Shown in pieces: positions 8,101 through 14,872 of a DNA stretch of 34,468 bases (the first letter of the stretch is position 1; each line of letters begins with the position of its first letter). Under the pieces are notes generated by a model. The model made no database searches. It saw nothing but the letters and a program-made list of their open reading frames with translations, and was not told where the DNA came from. Position numbers and translations under genes: made by a program. Source of the DNA: JBFXDI01 sp050181295 (GTDB lineage Bacteria > Pseudomonadota > Alphaproteobacteria > Rhizobiales > Aestuariivirgaceae); assembly GCA_050181295.1 (NCBI GenBank), contig JBFXDI010000027.1:1-34468 (forward strand), given 5' to 3'.

Positions 8101-8220
8101 GATCTGCGGCAGCGCCGCCACCGGCAGCAGCGGATAGGCCGCGACGCCGAGCAGCGCCAGCGCCGCCATGATGAGGGAGGTGGCGATCGGCCGCTGGATG
8201 AAGGGGGCGGAAATGTTCAT
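5119..8220 (-). CDS. RND multidrug efflux permease (HAE1 family, MdtB/MdtC-like)
   Basis: Inner-membrane proton-driven drug exporter of 1033 residues, the normal length for the AcrB/MdtC family. The start 'MNISAPFIQRPIATSLIM' is typical of MdtB/MdtC-like permeases. The proton-relay pair D401/D402 is in 'AVGFVVDDAIVVVENI' (TM4) and the partner Lys is in 'LIGIVKKNGIMLVDFA' of the second half. Two large periplasmic domains and the internal duplication of six membrane segments are evident. The ATG at 8220 begins 10 nt after the adaptor gene stop, so they form an operon. An extension to 8310 is open but Arg/Pro-rich and not family-like. No TolC-like outer-membrane gene is in the window, so the pump presumably uses one from elsewhere. 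Substrates cannot be told from sequence alone. Confidence 0.95.
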   Translation of the reverse strand: MNISAPFIQRPIATSLIMAALALLGVAAYPLLPVAALPQIDFPTISVSAKLPGASPDTMASAVAAPLERQFGQIAGISQMVSTSTLGSTSIAIQFNLDRNIDAAAQDVQAAITASLRQLPDNLTSPPTYRKVNPADSPIMILGVQSDTMPLTQVDDFADNVLAQRLSQVEGVSQVVIGGEQKPAIRVQVDPARLASSGLTLEDLRGTLLSATAEAAKGSINTAVRSFSIAANDQIVRPEDYDNVILAYLNGAPIRVRDVGHAVEGPQNINVAAWENDHKAITLLIYKQPGANVISTVEAIRQTLPQLDSVMPAGIRIDTIIDRTTTIRASVESVEEALMITIVLVVLVILLFLRDARSTLIPAVVVPLSLAGTLAGMYAFGFSIDNLSLMALTIAVGFVVDDAIVVVENIVRHVEDGAGALKAAMQGAREIGFTVLSISLSLVAVFIPLLFMGGIVGRFFREFALTITLAIAVSAFVSLTLTPMLCSRFLRRATEARGRLHRAVEQGFEAILAVYMRTLGVALRHHGATFAVFCLTVGLTGWLFVAIPKGFFPTQDTGVITGISEAAQDVSPDEMKQLQQELGAVIASDPAVQAFGSALGAGGANTTNTGRFFIALKPLEQRGVTAEQVIARLRPKLAAVPGATVFLQPAQDISVGGRLSRGQYQYTLTDIDLKELDQWAPKVLRKLEGLDGISDLSSDQQGDAPQVQVTIDRDRAASFGIQPALIDQTLNDAFGQQQATQYFTQVNSYPVIIEALPALQSRIRTLNDIYVKSPVSGKAIPLSAFVTIDTKTVGPLSVSHQEQLPAVTLSFNLKPSVSLGDAVTSIQQAVASMGAPTSLSGSFQGTAQVFQSTLSSEPVLIAAALLAIYIILGMLYESYIHPLTILSTLPSAGVGALIALWGGGFDLSVIGMIGIILLIGIVKKNGIMLVDFALAAERERGLASEEAIVEACRLRLRPILMTTMAALLAGMPLMLGRGIGAEFRQPLGTAMVGGLALSQVLTLYTTPVIYLYLARLQQWARGLRPEPAASLPG

Positions 8221-8230
8221 TTCGCGTCGC

Positions 8231-9421
8231 TCAAGGCTCGGGCGCCGCGCTGTCCCTGGCCTCGGAGGCCTGCGCTGTCGCCTGCGCCGGCAGGGCCACG
8301 ACGCGCACATGCGGGCTGAGCTTGTACTGGCCGCCGGTGACGACCTGGTCTCCGGGCTCCAGCCCCTTCTCGATCACCGACATGCCGTTGGAGACGGCGC
8401 CCGTCTCGATCGGCCGCATGTCGGCCGTGCCATCCCCCTTCACGACCCAGACGAAGAGCCCGTCGGGCCCATGCTGGACGGCGGCGAGCGGCACCGTCAG
8501 CGCATCCTTCAGCCGGTCGGTCTCGATGGTCGCGTGCAGAAAGGCGCCAGGCCAGATCCGCTCGTCGTCATTGGGGAAGGTGGCCTTGAGCCGGATCGTG
8601 CCGGTGCTGGCATCGATCGTGTTGTCGATCACCGCGAGCCGGCCGGTGCCGAGCGCCGTGCCGTCGTCGCCGCTTGCCGTGACGGTGACCGGACCTGCCC
8701 GGAACGCCTTCTGGACGGCCGCGAGATCGTGCTCGGGAAGCGTGAAGACGAGGGATATGGGTTTGAGCGTCGTGAGGACCGCGATCGGAGTCGGGTCGGA
8801 GGCATGCACCACGTTGCCGGGGTCGACGTTGCGGATGCCCATGCGCCCCTCGGCCGGCGCCGTGATGGTCATGTAGTCGAGATTGGTGCTCGCGGTCTGG
8901 ATCGCCGCCTCGTCGGATGCGATCGAGGCGGTGAGCTGATCGACCGTCGCCTGCTGCTGGTCGCGCTGCTGCTTGCTCGCGAAATCCTGCTTGGCGAGGG
9001 TGGAATAGCGCTCGAGGTCGAGCTGGGCGCCGTGCAGCTGCGCCTCGTCCCTGGCCTTGGCCGCCTTGGCCTGGTCCAGGGCGGCCTGGGCGAGGCGCGG
9101 GTCCAGCCGCGCCAGCACATCGCCCGCCTTGACGTCCTCACCTTCGGAGAAGCCCACCGACTGCAGCGTCCCGTCGAGCTGGGGACGGATGTTGACGGTC
9201 TGCGAGGCTTGCGCCGTGCCGAGGCCCGAAAGCGTCACCTCGACATCGCGCGGCATGACGCGCGACAGGCTGACGGGGACTGCGGCCGGTGGCGCGGCCT
9301 TCACCGAGGCTTCCGCCGGGCTGCGTTGCCAGGCATAGAGCCCGCCGCCGGCCGCGGCGAGAGCGCCGATCAGCAGGCAGAGGACCAGCCGACGTCGATG
9401 TTTTCCGTTTGATGCTTCCAC
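8231..9421 (-). CDS. RND efflux periplasmic adaptor subunit (MdtA/AcrA-like, HlyD family)
   Basis: Membrane-fusion protein of 396 residues linking the RND permease to an outer-membrane channel. A single N-terminal hydrophobic segment (about 11-29, 'LVLCLLIGALAAAGGGLYAW') anchors or exports it; there is no lipobox Cys at the expected place. Then come a lipoyl/barrel-sandwich half ('VNIRPQLDGTLQSVGFSEGE'), an alpha-helical hairpin (about 108-185) rich in Ala, Gln and Lys, the second lipoyl half ('ITAPAEGRMG'), a beta-barrel domain and a C-terminal membrane-proximal domain ('GLEPGDQVVTGGQYKL'). The start is GTG at 9421 with a GGGGTC site upstream; a slightly different start is possible. The 93-bp gap to the preceding membrane-peptide gene may hold the pump promoter. 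Confidence 0.93.
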   Translation of the reverse strand: MEASNGKHRRRLVLCLLIGALAAAGGGLYAWQRSPAEASVKAAPPAAVPVSLSRVMPRDVEVTLSGLGTAQASQTVNIRPQLDGTLQSVGFSEGEDVKAGDVLARLDPRLAQAALDQAKAAKARDEAQLHGAQLDLERYSTLAKQDFASKQQRDQQQATVDQLTASIASDEAAIQTASTNLDYMTITAPAEGRMGIRNVDPGNVVHASDPTPIAVLTTLKPISLVFTLPEHDLAAVQKAFRAGPVTVTASGDDGTALGTGRLAVIDNTIDASTGTIRLKATFPNDDERIWPGAFLHATIETDRLKDALTVPLAAVQHGPDGLFVWVVKGDGTADMRPIETGAVSNGMSVIEKGLEPGDQVVTGGQYKLSPHVRVVALPAQATAQASEARDSAAPEP

Positions 9422-9514
9422 GGCGGGCAGACCCCGATTGAGCCTTTGGAGCCTGCGCCCGCCGACATCACGCGAACATGGACGGCGGATTAACTCGTGT
9501 TGAGGTTTGGACGC

Positions 9515-9676
9515 TCAGAACCAGCGCAGCCAGACGAGCTGCACCAGGATGAGCAGGATGGCGTCCCAGAAGAGGAGCTCGCCGAGGCTGAACCAGCCAC
9601 GGTTGCGATTGATGCGCCAGAGCGCCCACCAGAGAACGGCCGCGATGCCGACGGGCGCGAAGGCGAGCGCCGTCAC
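9515..9676 (-). CDS. Small Trp-rich membrane protein at the end of the ABC operon
   Basis: A 53-residue product with GTG start. The start overlaps the ATPase stop as GTGA, so it is translationally coupled to the transporter. It has two hydrophobic helices (about 3-20 and 36-52) separated by a basic turn 'RINRNRGWFS', with seven Trp residues and the C-terminus 'LVWLRWF'. I do not recognise a family. Rhizobial glycerol importers carry an accessory membrane protein (GlpU, DUF2160), which offers a precedent by position, but I see no sequence match. It may be an accessory or assembly subunit of the importer. The coupling, clean two-helix pattern and good reading frame support it as a real gene; it is easily missed by annotation. 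Confidence 0.62.
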   Translation of the reverse strand: MTALAFAPVGIAAVLWWALWRINRNRGWFSLGELLFWDAILLILVQLVWLRWF

Positions 9677-10740
9677 CTGAGTCTCCCGCCGGTCCGGGCA
9701 TCGAAGAAATGCAGCGCCTCGCGCGGGAAGCGCATGCGCACCGGCGTTCCCTGCGGGAGGTCGCCGAGGTCGCGCGGCGTCCTGATCACGACCGTGCCGG
9801 CGGCATTCTTAAGGAAGAGCAGCGTGTCCGGCTCCACCAGCTCCTGGACGTCGAGCGGCAGGACGATCGATTGGTTTGCGCTTTCGTCCACGAGCTCGAT
9901 CTGCTCCGGCCGGATGCCGAGCGTCACAGGCCCGTCCGCGATGCCCGGAACGGCAAGGCGGATGTCGCCCGCCTCGAAGCGGCCGTCCCGCGCCACGCCG
10001 TCGATGGTGTTCATCGCCGGTCGGCCCATGAACTCCGCGATGAAGCGGTTGGCGGGACGCCGGTAGATTTCGCGCGGCCGGTCGAACTGCGCGAGCTTGC
10101 CGTCCCTCAGCACCGCGATGCGGCTTGCGAGCGTCATCGCCTCTTCCTGGTCGTGGGTCACGAACACGAAGGTTTTCTTCAGCTCCCGGTGCAGCCGGTT
10201 GAGCTCGGTGCGCATATGGAGGCGCAGGAGCGCGTCGAGATTGGAAAGCGGCTCGTCCATGAGGCAGATCGAAGGCTCCCACACGAGCGCGCGCGCGACC
10301 GCCACGCGCTGCGCCTGTCCGCCCGAAAGCTGCGAGGGCCGGCGGTGGAGATAGGGCTCGATCCGGAGAAGCCCGGCCATGGCCTTCACCTGCCGGTCGA
10401 TCTCCTCGGCCGGCCGCTTCCGGATGCGAAGGGGGTAGGCGATGTTCTCATAGACGCTCTTGTGGCCGTAGAGCGCGTAGTTCTGGAACACCATCCCCAT
10501 GTCGCGGAAGCGCGGCGGCAGATCGGTGATGTCGCGGCCGGCCACCTCGATGCGGCCCTCGCTCGGCTGCTCGAGGCCGGCGAGCAGCCGGCAGGCGGTG
10601 GTCTTCCCCGAGCCCGAGGGGCCGAGCAGCACGATGAACTCGCCGAGCTCGAAGTCGAGATCGAGCGCATCGAGCGCCACCGTCCCGTCGGCGAACCGTT
10701 TTGTCACGCCCTGGAAGGCAACCTTGGACATCTCAGGCAC
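9673..10740 (-). CDS. ABC transporter ATPase, MalK/UgpC type
   Basis: Energy-coupling subunit (355 residues from GTG at 10740) of a CUT1-type sugar importer. Walker A 'GPSGSGKTT', Q-loop 'VFQNYALYGHKSV', signature 'LSGGQAQRVAVARAL', Walker B 'ICLMDEPLSNLD' and the switch His in 'FVTHDQEEA' are all present. The C-terminal regulatory OB-fold (TOBE) region starts near 'GIRPEQIELVDE'. The start is uncertain: GTG at 10740 has AAGGAG about 10 nt upstream, whereas ATG at 10731 ('MSKVAFQGVTKRF') is the more family-like N-terminus. Between them lies an overlapping four-codon frame (ATG 10747 to TGA 10733) ending 1 nt before that ATG. It follows the second permease by 19 bp. A single ATPase gene would supply a homodimer. 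Confidence 0.94.
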   Translation of the reverse strand: MPEMSKVAFQGVTKRFADGTVALDALDLDFELGEFIVLLGPSGSGKTTACRLLAGLEQPSEGRIEVAGRDITDLPPRFRDMGMVFQNYALYGHKSVYENIAYPLRIRKRPAEEIDRQVKAMAGLLRIEPYLHRRPSQLSGGQAQRVAVARALVWEPSICLMDEPLSNLDALLRLHMRTELNRLHRELKKTFVFVTHDQEEAMTLASRIAVLRDGKLAQFDRPREIYRRPANRFIAEFMGRPAMNTIDGVARDGRFEAGDIRLAVPGIADGPVTLGIRPEQIELVDESANQSIVLPLDVQELVEPDTLLFLKNAAGTVVIRTPRDLGDLPQGTPVRMRFPREALHFFDARTGGRLR

Positions 10741-10759
10741 CGAGCATTTGCTCCTTCTC

Positions 10760-11578
10760 TCAGCCCTTCACGGCGCCGAAGGTCAGTCCCCGCACCAGGT
10801 GCTTCTGAACGAGGAAGGTGAAGACGACGATGGGCAGTGTCGCAACGACCGCGACGGCCGCGACCTGGCCCCAGAGCGTGCCGTGCGGCGTGACGAGCCC
10901 CGGGATGCCGACGGTGAGCGGTCGCCCCTCGAAGGCGACGAGGATGAAGGCATAGAGGAACTCGTTCCACGACAGGATGAAGCACAAGACCGCGGTTGCC
11001 GCGAGGCCGGGGCCTGCCAGCGGCAGGACGACGAAGGCGAAGGCGCCGAGCTTCGAACGCCCGTCCATCATGGCTGCCTCGTCGATCTCCTTCGGGATCT
11101 CCGCGAAGAAGCCGCGCATCATCCAGACGACCAGCGACAGGTTGAAGGAGGTGTGCGCGATGACGACGGCGTAGATCGTGTCGGTGAGGCCGAGGGTGGT
11201 GAAGAACAGGAAGAGTGGCACGGCGATCGAGATCGGCGGCGCCATGCGGGTCGTGAGGAAGAAGAAAAACAGGTCCTCCTTGCCGGGAAAGTCGGTGCGC
11301 GCGAAGGCATAGGCCGCGGGCGCTCCGATGAGGAGCGAGAGCGCCGTCGTGCTCAGCGCGATGAGCAGCGAGTTGAGGACGAGCGGCAGGTATTCCTTGC
11401 CGAGAAACACGTCCGGATAGTTCCGGAAGGTCGGCGTGAAGGTCCATTGGGGGACGCTCGAAAGGATGTCGAGCCTGCCCTTGAAGGAGGCGAGCAGGAT
11501 CCAGAGATAGGGCGCGAGCGCGATGACGAGGGCGGTCGCGAGCACGCCCCAGGCGAAGGCCTTCCAAGCCCTGTTCAT
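10760..11578 (-). CDS. CUT1 sugar ABC transporter permease (MalG-like)
   Basis: Inner-membrane permease of 272 residues with six predicted membrane segments. The EAA loop that contacts the ATPase reads 'EIPKEIDEAAMMDGRS' and is followed by 'FVVLPLAGPG', as in MalG-type permeases. The C-terminus 'FLVQKHLVRGLTFGAVKG' is the canonical ending of this family. The start ATG at 11578 overlaps the stop of the first permease (ATGA). It forms the translocation channel with the preceding permease. The substrate cannot be read from the sequence; the operon context suggests a sugar or polyol. Confidence 0.94.
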   Translation of the reverse strand: MNRAWKAFAWGVLATALVIALAPYLWILLASFKGRLDILSSVPQWTFTPTFRNYPDVFLGKEYLPLVLNSLLIALSTTALSLLIGAPAAYAFARTDFPGKEDLFFFFLTTRMAPPISIAVPLFLFFTTLGLTDTIYAVVIAHTSFNLSLVVWMMRGFFAEIPKEIDEAAMMDGRSKLGAFAFVVLPLAGPGLAATAVLCFILSWNEFLYAFILVAFEGRPLTVGIPGLVTPHGTLWGQVAAVAVVATLPIVVFTFLVQKHLVRGLTFGAVKG

Positions 11579-12513
11579 GCCGTCTTCGCCCGCGCCGGCT
11601 GCCAGTAGATGGCCTTGTAGAAGACCGAGCACAGGATCAGCACCACGAGATAGACCATGAAGGCCACGGCCGCCCCGTAGCCGAGGTTCCAGGTCTTGAA
11701 GTTGACCCGGTAGGCATAGATCGAGAGGAGCTCCGACACCGTTCCCGGTCCGCCGCCCGTCAGGATGAAGACCTTGTCGAACTCCTTGAAGGCGTCGATG
11801 CCGCGCAAGAGTAGCACGAGCGCGATGACCGGGCGCAGGAGCGGCAGCATCACGTCGAGGAACTGCCGCCATGGCCCGGCGCCGTCCATGGTCGCCGCCT
11901 CGAAGGGCGCGCGCGGCAGGCTCATCAGCCCCGCCAGCATGACGAGCGTGACGAAGGGGGTCCACTGCCAGACGTCGATGGCGATGATGGCGGGCATCAC
12001 GAGGTCGGGCGAGGAGAAGATGGCGGTGCGGTTCGACAGGAGTCCGATCTCGCGCAGGTAGTAGGTCGCCATGCCGAAATCGCCCTGCAGCATCAGCCGC
12101 CAGATGAGGCCGACCGCCACCGGCGCGATCATCATGGGGACGAGCAGCAGCGTGGTGAGCAGCCGCTGCCGCTCGACGAAGCGCCAGATGAGGAGGGCGA
12201 GCGCAAAGCCCAGCACGAACTCGATCGAGACGGCGGCCAGCACGAAGCGGATGGTGAGCCAGAAGGAGTCCCAGAAGATCGTGTCGTTGCGGATGAGGTG
12301 GCGGAAATTGTCGAAGCCGACGAAGGCGCCCTTCTGGTCCGGATTGGCGAAGGAGAGGTCGGTCATGGCCGTGTAGGCCATGTAGTAGAAGGGCCCGACG
12401 AGGAACACGACGACGAGCAGTGTCGCGGGCAGGATCAGGGGCGCGGACGCGCCGCGATCGAGCAGGAAGCGGCCGCTTGCGCCGCGCGGCTCTGCGGGGC
12501 TCGTCAGGGTCAT
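11575..12513 (-). CDS. CUT1 sugar ABC transporter permease (MalF-like)
   Basis: Permease of 312 residues with about six membrane segments ('APLILPATLLVVVFLVGPFY' is the first). The EAA motif reads 'LPRAPFEAATMDGAGPWRQF' followed by 'VMLPLLRPV'. The sequence 'VFILTGGGPGTVSELLSIYAY' after the motif is typical of MalF/UgpA-type sugar permeases. ATG at 12513 has AAGGA 5 nt upstream; an upstream extension to 12600 is open but not family-like and overlaps an intergenic inverted repeat. It partners the MalG-like permease that it overlaps by 4 nt. Confidence 0.94.
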   Translation of the reverse strand: MTLTSPAEPRGASGRFLLDRGASAPLILPATLLVVVFLVGPFYYMAYTAMTDLSFANPDQKGAFVGFDNFRHLIRNDTIFWDSFWLTIRFVLAAVSIEFVLGFALALLIWRFVERQRLLTTLLLVPMMIAPVAVGLIWRLMLQGDFGMATYYLREIGLLSNRTAIFSSPDLVMPAIIAIDVWQWTPFVTLVMLAGLMSLPRAPFEAATMDGAGPWRQFLDVMLPLLRPVIALVLLLRGIDAFKEFDKVFILTGGGPGTVSELLSIYAYRVNFKTWNLGYGAAVAFMVYLVVLILCSVFYKAIYWQPARAKTA

Positions 12514-12554
12514 CGGTTCCTTGGCCGATCTCTGGCAGATGCCGGGAGAAAAGA

Positions 12555-12629
12555 GGGCGCCGCCGACATGGCCCTGAAGATGCACGCGTCTGTCAGGCAA
12601 CCAAGCTCAACGCGAAAACGGCGGCGCCC
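12555..12629 (-). promoter_or_regulatory. Inverted repeat between binding-protein and permease genes
   Basis: Perfect 11-bp arms at 12555-12565 (GGGCGCCGCCG) and 12619-12629 (CGGCGGCGCCC) with a 53-nt loop, in the 122-bp gap after the binding-protein stop. On the minus strand the second arm is followed by CTCTTTTCTC. In other ABC operons (for example malE-malF) a structure here protects the binding-protein mRNA and lowers permease expression; the same role is inferred. A partial terminator is the alternative. Confidence 0.55.
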
Positions 12630-12635
12630 GTCAAG

Positions 12636-14036
12636 TCACTCCGCGGGAGGAAACTTCATCGGCGCGCAGGAGCCCAGAAGCGCCGAGATCTCCTTGGCTG
12701 CCGTGTCGAGAGCGGCCTGCGCCGGTTTCTCGTCGGCGAGGAAGGAGGAGAGCTCGCGCACCAGGATGTCGGTCATCTCGCTCGACTGCGGCAGCGTGGG
12801 CTTCGGCTTCGCCGCCTCGTTCGATGCCATCGAGGCCTTGGCATAGGGCAGCTTCTGCACGTCCTCGGCCGCATAGACGTCCGGCCTCGCCGAGGCGCCG
12901 CCGTTCAGGTGCTGGTTGTGCTGCTGCTCATAGGCCATCATCCACTGGATGAAGAGGAAGGCGGCTTCCTGGTTCTTGGACGTGGCGGGGATGAGGTAGG
13001 TCCATCCCTCGACCTGGCCGATCTTGCCCCCCTCGCCCTGGGGCACCATGTCGAAGCCCATCTTGCCGACGACCGTCGAGGCGTTCTCGTCGACGGCGAC
13101 GGCGTAGGTCGCGTCGTTCCACATGATGAGCTCGACGACCTTACCCTGCTGCATGAGGGCCATCACGTCGTCCCAGAAATAGTTGAGCGTGTCGGGCGGC
13201 GAAAAGGCTTTCAGGCTCTTGTAGTATTCGGTCGCCTTGACGGCCTGCGGGCTGTTGACGATGACGGGGCCGCATGCGGAGCCCGACTTCACCTCCAGCA
13301 TGTCGCCGCCGAAGGAGTAGAGGAAGTTCAGCCATTCGTACCATAGCGCCTCGTGCCGCTTGCCCTGCAGCGCGGTGCCGTAGAGCCCCTGGTCGGGGCG
13401 CGTGAACCACTCGGCGATGTCGCGGTACTGGTCCCAGGTTTTCGCCGGCGCGAGGTCGTAGCCGTATTTTGCCTTGAAGCCTTCCTTCTCCTTCGGATCC
13501 GAGAGCAGGTCGGAGCGGTACCACATGAACATGTTGAGCGCGGTGAAGGGGAAGCCGTAGGGCTTGCCCTCATACCAGGAGATTTCCTTCCACAGACCCT
13601 GATAGAGCTGCTCCTCGGGCTTGAAGGAGGGGTCGCGCAGCTTCGCATCGTCCATGAAGCGCTGGACGGGCTCCAGATGCCCGTTGCCCACGAACTTGCC
13701 GAGTTCGCGATGCGGCTGGATGATGAAGTCGTAGCGTCCGCGCTTGGAGTTGAGGTCGAGGAGGACCTTGTTCACGGCCTCCGAGTGCTCGTACATCTCG
13801 ATCTCGACCTTGATGCCTGTGGCCTCCTCGAATTTGGGCGCGAGCTTCTGCATGGCCTCGAGCGGCGGCAATGCTTCGCCGATGGTGCGGATCGTGGTGC
13901 CTTTGTAGGGAGCGGCAGCCTCTTCGAGTGACCAGGCATAGCTTTGTGGAACTTGCCACATAGTGGTGGCGACCATGGTGGCGAGCGCAGCGAGCAGTCT
14001 GGGGATCTGCCGGCGCGAGAAAAGGTGGTTTGTCAT
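12636..14036 (-). CDS. Extracellular sugar/polyol-binding protein of the ABC importer
   Basis: Periplasmic solute-binding protein of 466 residues, family 1 (SBP_bac_1). The N-terminal signal runs to about residue 34 ('SYAWS'), with an Arg pair at 'SRRQIPRLLAAL'. Mature motifs include 'APKFEEATGIKVEIEMYEHS', 'RYDFIIQPHRELGKFV', 'YGFPFTALNMFMWYRSDLL' and 'VEGWTYLIPATSKNQEAAF', as in CUT1 binding proteins. The product is somewhat longer than the usual 420-440 residues. The start ATG at 14036 has GGGAG 6 nt upstream; an extension to 14105 is possible but poor. It is the first gene of the minus operon and diverges from the catabolic operon starting at 14177. The ligand is unknown. Confidence 0.93.
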   Translation of the reverse strand: MTNHLFSRRQIPRLLAALATMVATTMWQVPQSYAWSLEEAAAPYKGTTIRTIGEALPPLEAMQKLAPKFEEATGIKVEIEMYEHSEAVNKVLLDLNSKRGRYDFIIQPHRELGKFVGNGHLEPVQRFMDDAKLRDPSFKPEEQLYQGLWKEISWYEGKPYGFPFTALNMFMWYRSDLLSDPKEKEGFKAKYGYDLAPAKTWDQYRDIAEWFTRPDQGLYGTALQGKRHEALWYEWLNFLYSFGGDMLEVKSGSACGPVIVNSPQAVKATEYYKSLKAFSPPDTLNYFWDDVMALMQQGKVVELIMWNDATYAVAVDENASTVVGKMGFDMVPQGEGGKIGQVEGWTYLIPATSKNQEAAFLFIQWMMAYEQQHNQHLNGGASARPDVYAAEDVQKLPYAKASMASNEAAKPKPTLPQSSEMTDILVRELSSFLADEKPAQAALDTAAKEISALLGSCAPMKFPPAE

Positions 14037-14176
14037 GGTTTCTCCCTGCTCCCTGGTGTGTGCACGCCGCATCGCGGATGCCGTCACCGCGCGGGATATT
14101 GACATGGGATGTTGAGTATTACAAATAGATTTGTGGCTGGTGCCACATCGGACAAGCCGGATTGCGGAGCTTTGCT
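14037..14176. promoter_or_regulatory. Divergent promoter/operator region of the sugar cluster
   Basis: This 140-bp gap separates importer and enzyme operons. A consensus TTGACA at 14099-14104 points to a plus-strand promoter (candidate -10 near 14120-14127). On the minus strand TTGTAA and TCAATA, 16 bp apart, overlap it. Two palindromes lie side by side: ACAAAT-AG-ATTTGT at 14121-14134 and TGTGGC-TGGT-GCCACA at 14132-14147. They are well placed to be operators for the DeoR-type regulator at the end of the plus operon. Box assignments are by eye. Confidence 0.55.
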
Positions 14177-14857
14177 ATGGATTTCATCTTCATGCTCACC
14201 CGCAGCGACCAGACGGTCGAGGACTGCCTCGAGCTCCTCAATCTCATTCGGCCGGTGGGTCTGAAGCACATCGGATTCAAGGATGTGGGCGTCGAGCCGC
14301 CGGTGCTCGCGAGGCTGGTCGAGGGCATCCGGGCGGCTGGCGCCGTCTCCTATCTGGAGGTGGTCTCGGCAACCCCGGAGGCGGCACTGCGCTCGGTGAA
14401 GCTCGGACGCGAGCTCGGCGTCGATCGCATCCTCGGCGGAACCGATGCCGGCCGGGCGCTGGAGATCCTGGCGGGCAGCGCCAGCAGATATTATCCCTTC
14501 CCGGGCCTGCCTCACGGCCACCCGACGCAGCTCGGCGGCACGCCGGAGCAGGTCGAGCGGCAGTGTCGGGAGTTCATCGCCAAGGGCTGCGCCGGTGTGG
14601 ACATTCTCGCCTATCGTGCCACCGAGGCCGATCCGATCGAGCTCGTGAAGGCCTCGCGTCGCGGCATTGGCAAGGAGGGATATCTCATCGTCGCGGGCTC
14701 GGTCACCTCGATCGATCGCATCAGGGCGGTGAGCGAGGCGGGCGCCGACGCCTTCACCATCGGCACGGCCGTGTTCGACGGCTCCTACAGCCCCCGCAAG
14801 GGCTCGATCCTCTCACAGCTCGAAGCGGTGCTCGACGACTGCCGCGCGGCCGCCTGA
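14177..14857 (+). CDS. Uncharacterised TIM-barrel protein (HisA/TrpF-like phosphate-binding barrel)
   Basis: Soluble protein of 226 residues whose strand-helix pattern fits a (beta/alpha)8 barrel. The C-terminal part 'GSVTSIDRIRAVSEAGADAF' followed by 'TIGTAVFDG' matches the phosphate-gripping loops of strands 7 and 8 in HisA, TrpF, TrpC and ThiG-like barrels. Earlier conserved-looking pieces are 'LKHIGFKDVGV', 'ELGVDRILGGTDAG' and 'YYPFPGLPHGHPTQLGGT'. I cannot name the reaction; an aldolase, epimerase or isomerase on a sugar phosphate is plausible. The ATG at 14177 has GGAG (14166-14169) 7 nt upstream, preferred over a TTG at 14162. It is the first gene of the plus operon, 15 bp before the kinase. 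It is not a PcrB-type prenyltransferase by eye. Confidence 0.75.
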   Translation: MDFIFMLTRSDQTVEDCLELLNLIRPVGLKHIGFKDVGVEPPVLARLVEGIRAAGAVSYLEVVSATPEAALRSVKLGRELGVDRILGGTDAGRALEILAGSASRYYPFPGLPHGHPTQLGGTPEQVERQCREFIAKGCAGVDILAYRATEADPIELVKASRRGIGKEGYLIVAGSVTSIDRIRAVSEAGADAFTIGTAVFDGSYSPRKGSILSQLEAVLDDCRAAA

Positions 14858-14872
14858 CGGGATCCTCACCCC

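Noticed and set aside
6643..8319. 558-codon open frame on the plus strand
   Set aside because: Antisense to the RND permease; rich in Arg, Asp, His and Gly with no domain.
10733..10747. Four-codon leader frame before the ATPase ATG
   Set aside because: The Shine-Dalgarno spacing is very short and such frames arise by chance; noted only in the ATPase entry as a start-site ambiguity.
14177..14857. PcrB-like prenyltransferase that would pair with the glycerol-1-phosphate dehydrogenase for archaeal-type lipids
   Set aside because: The barrel lacks, by eye, the PcrB substrate motifs, and the operon context (sugar importer, FGGY kinase, DeoR) points to catabolism.
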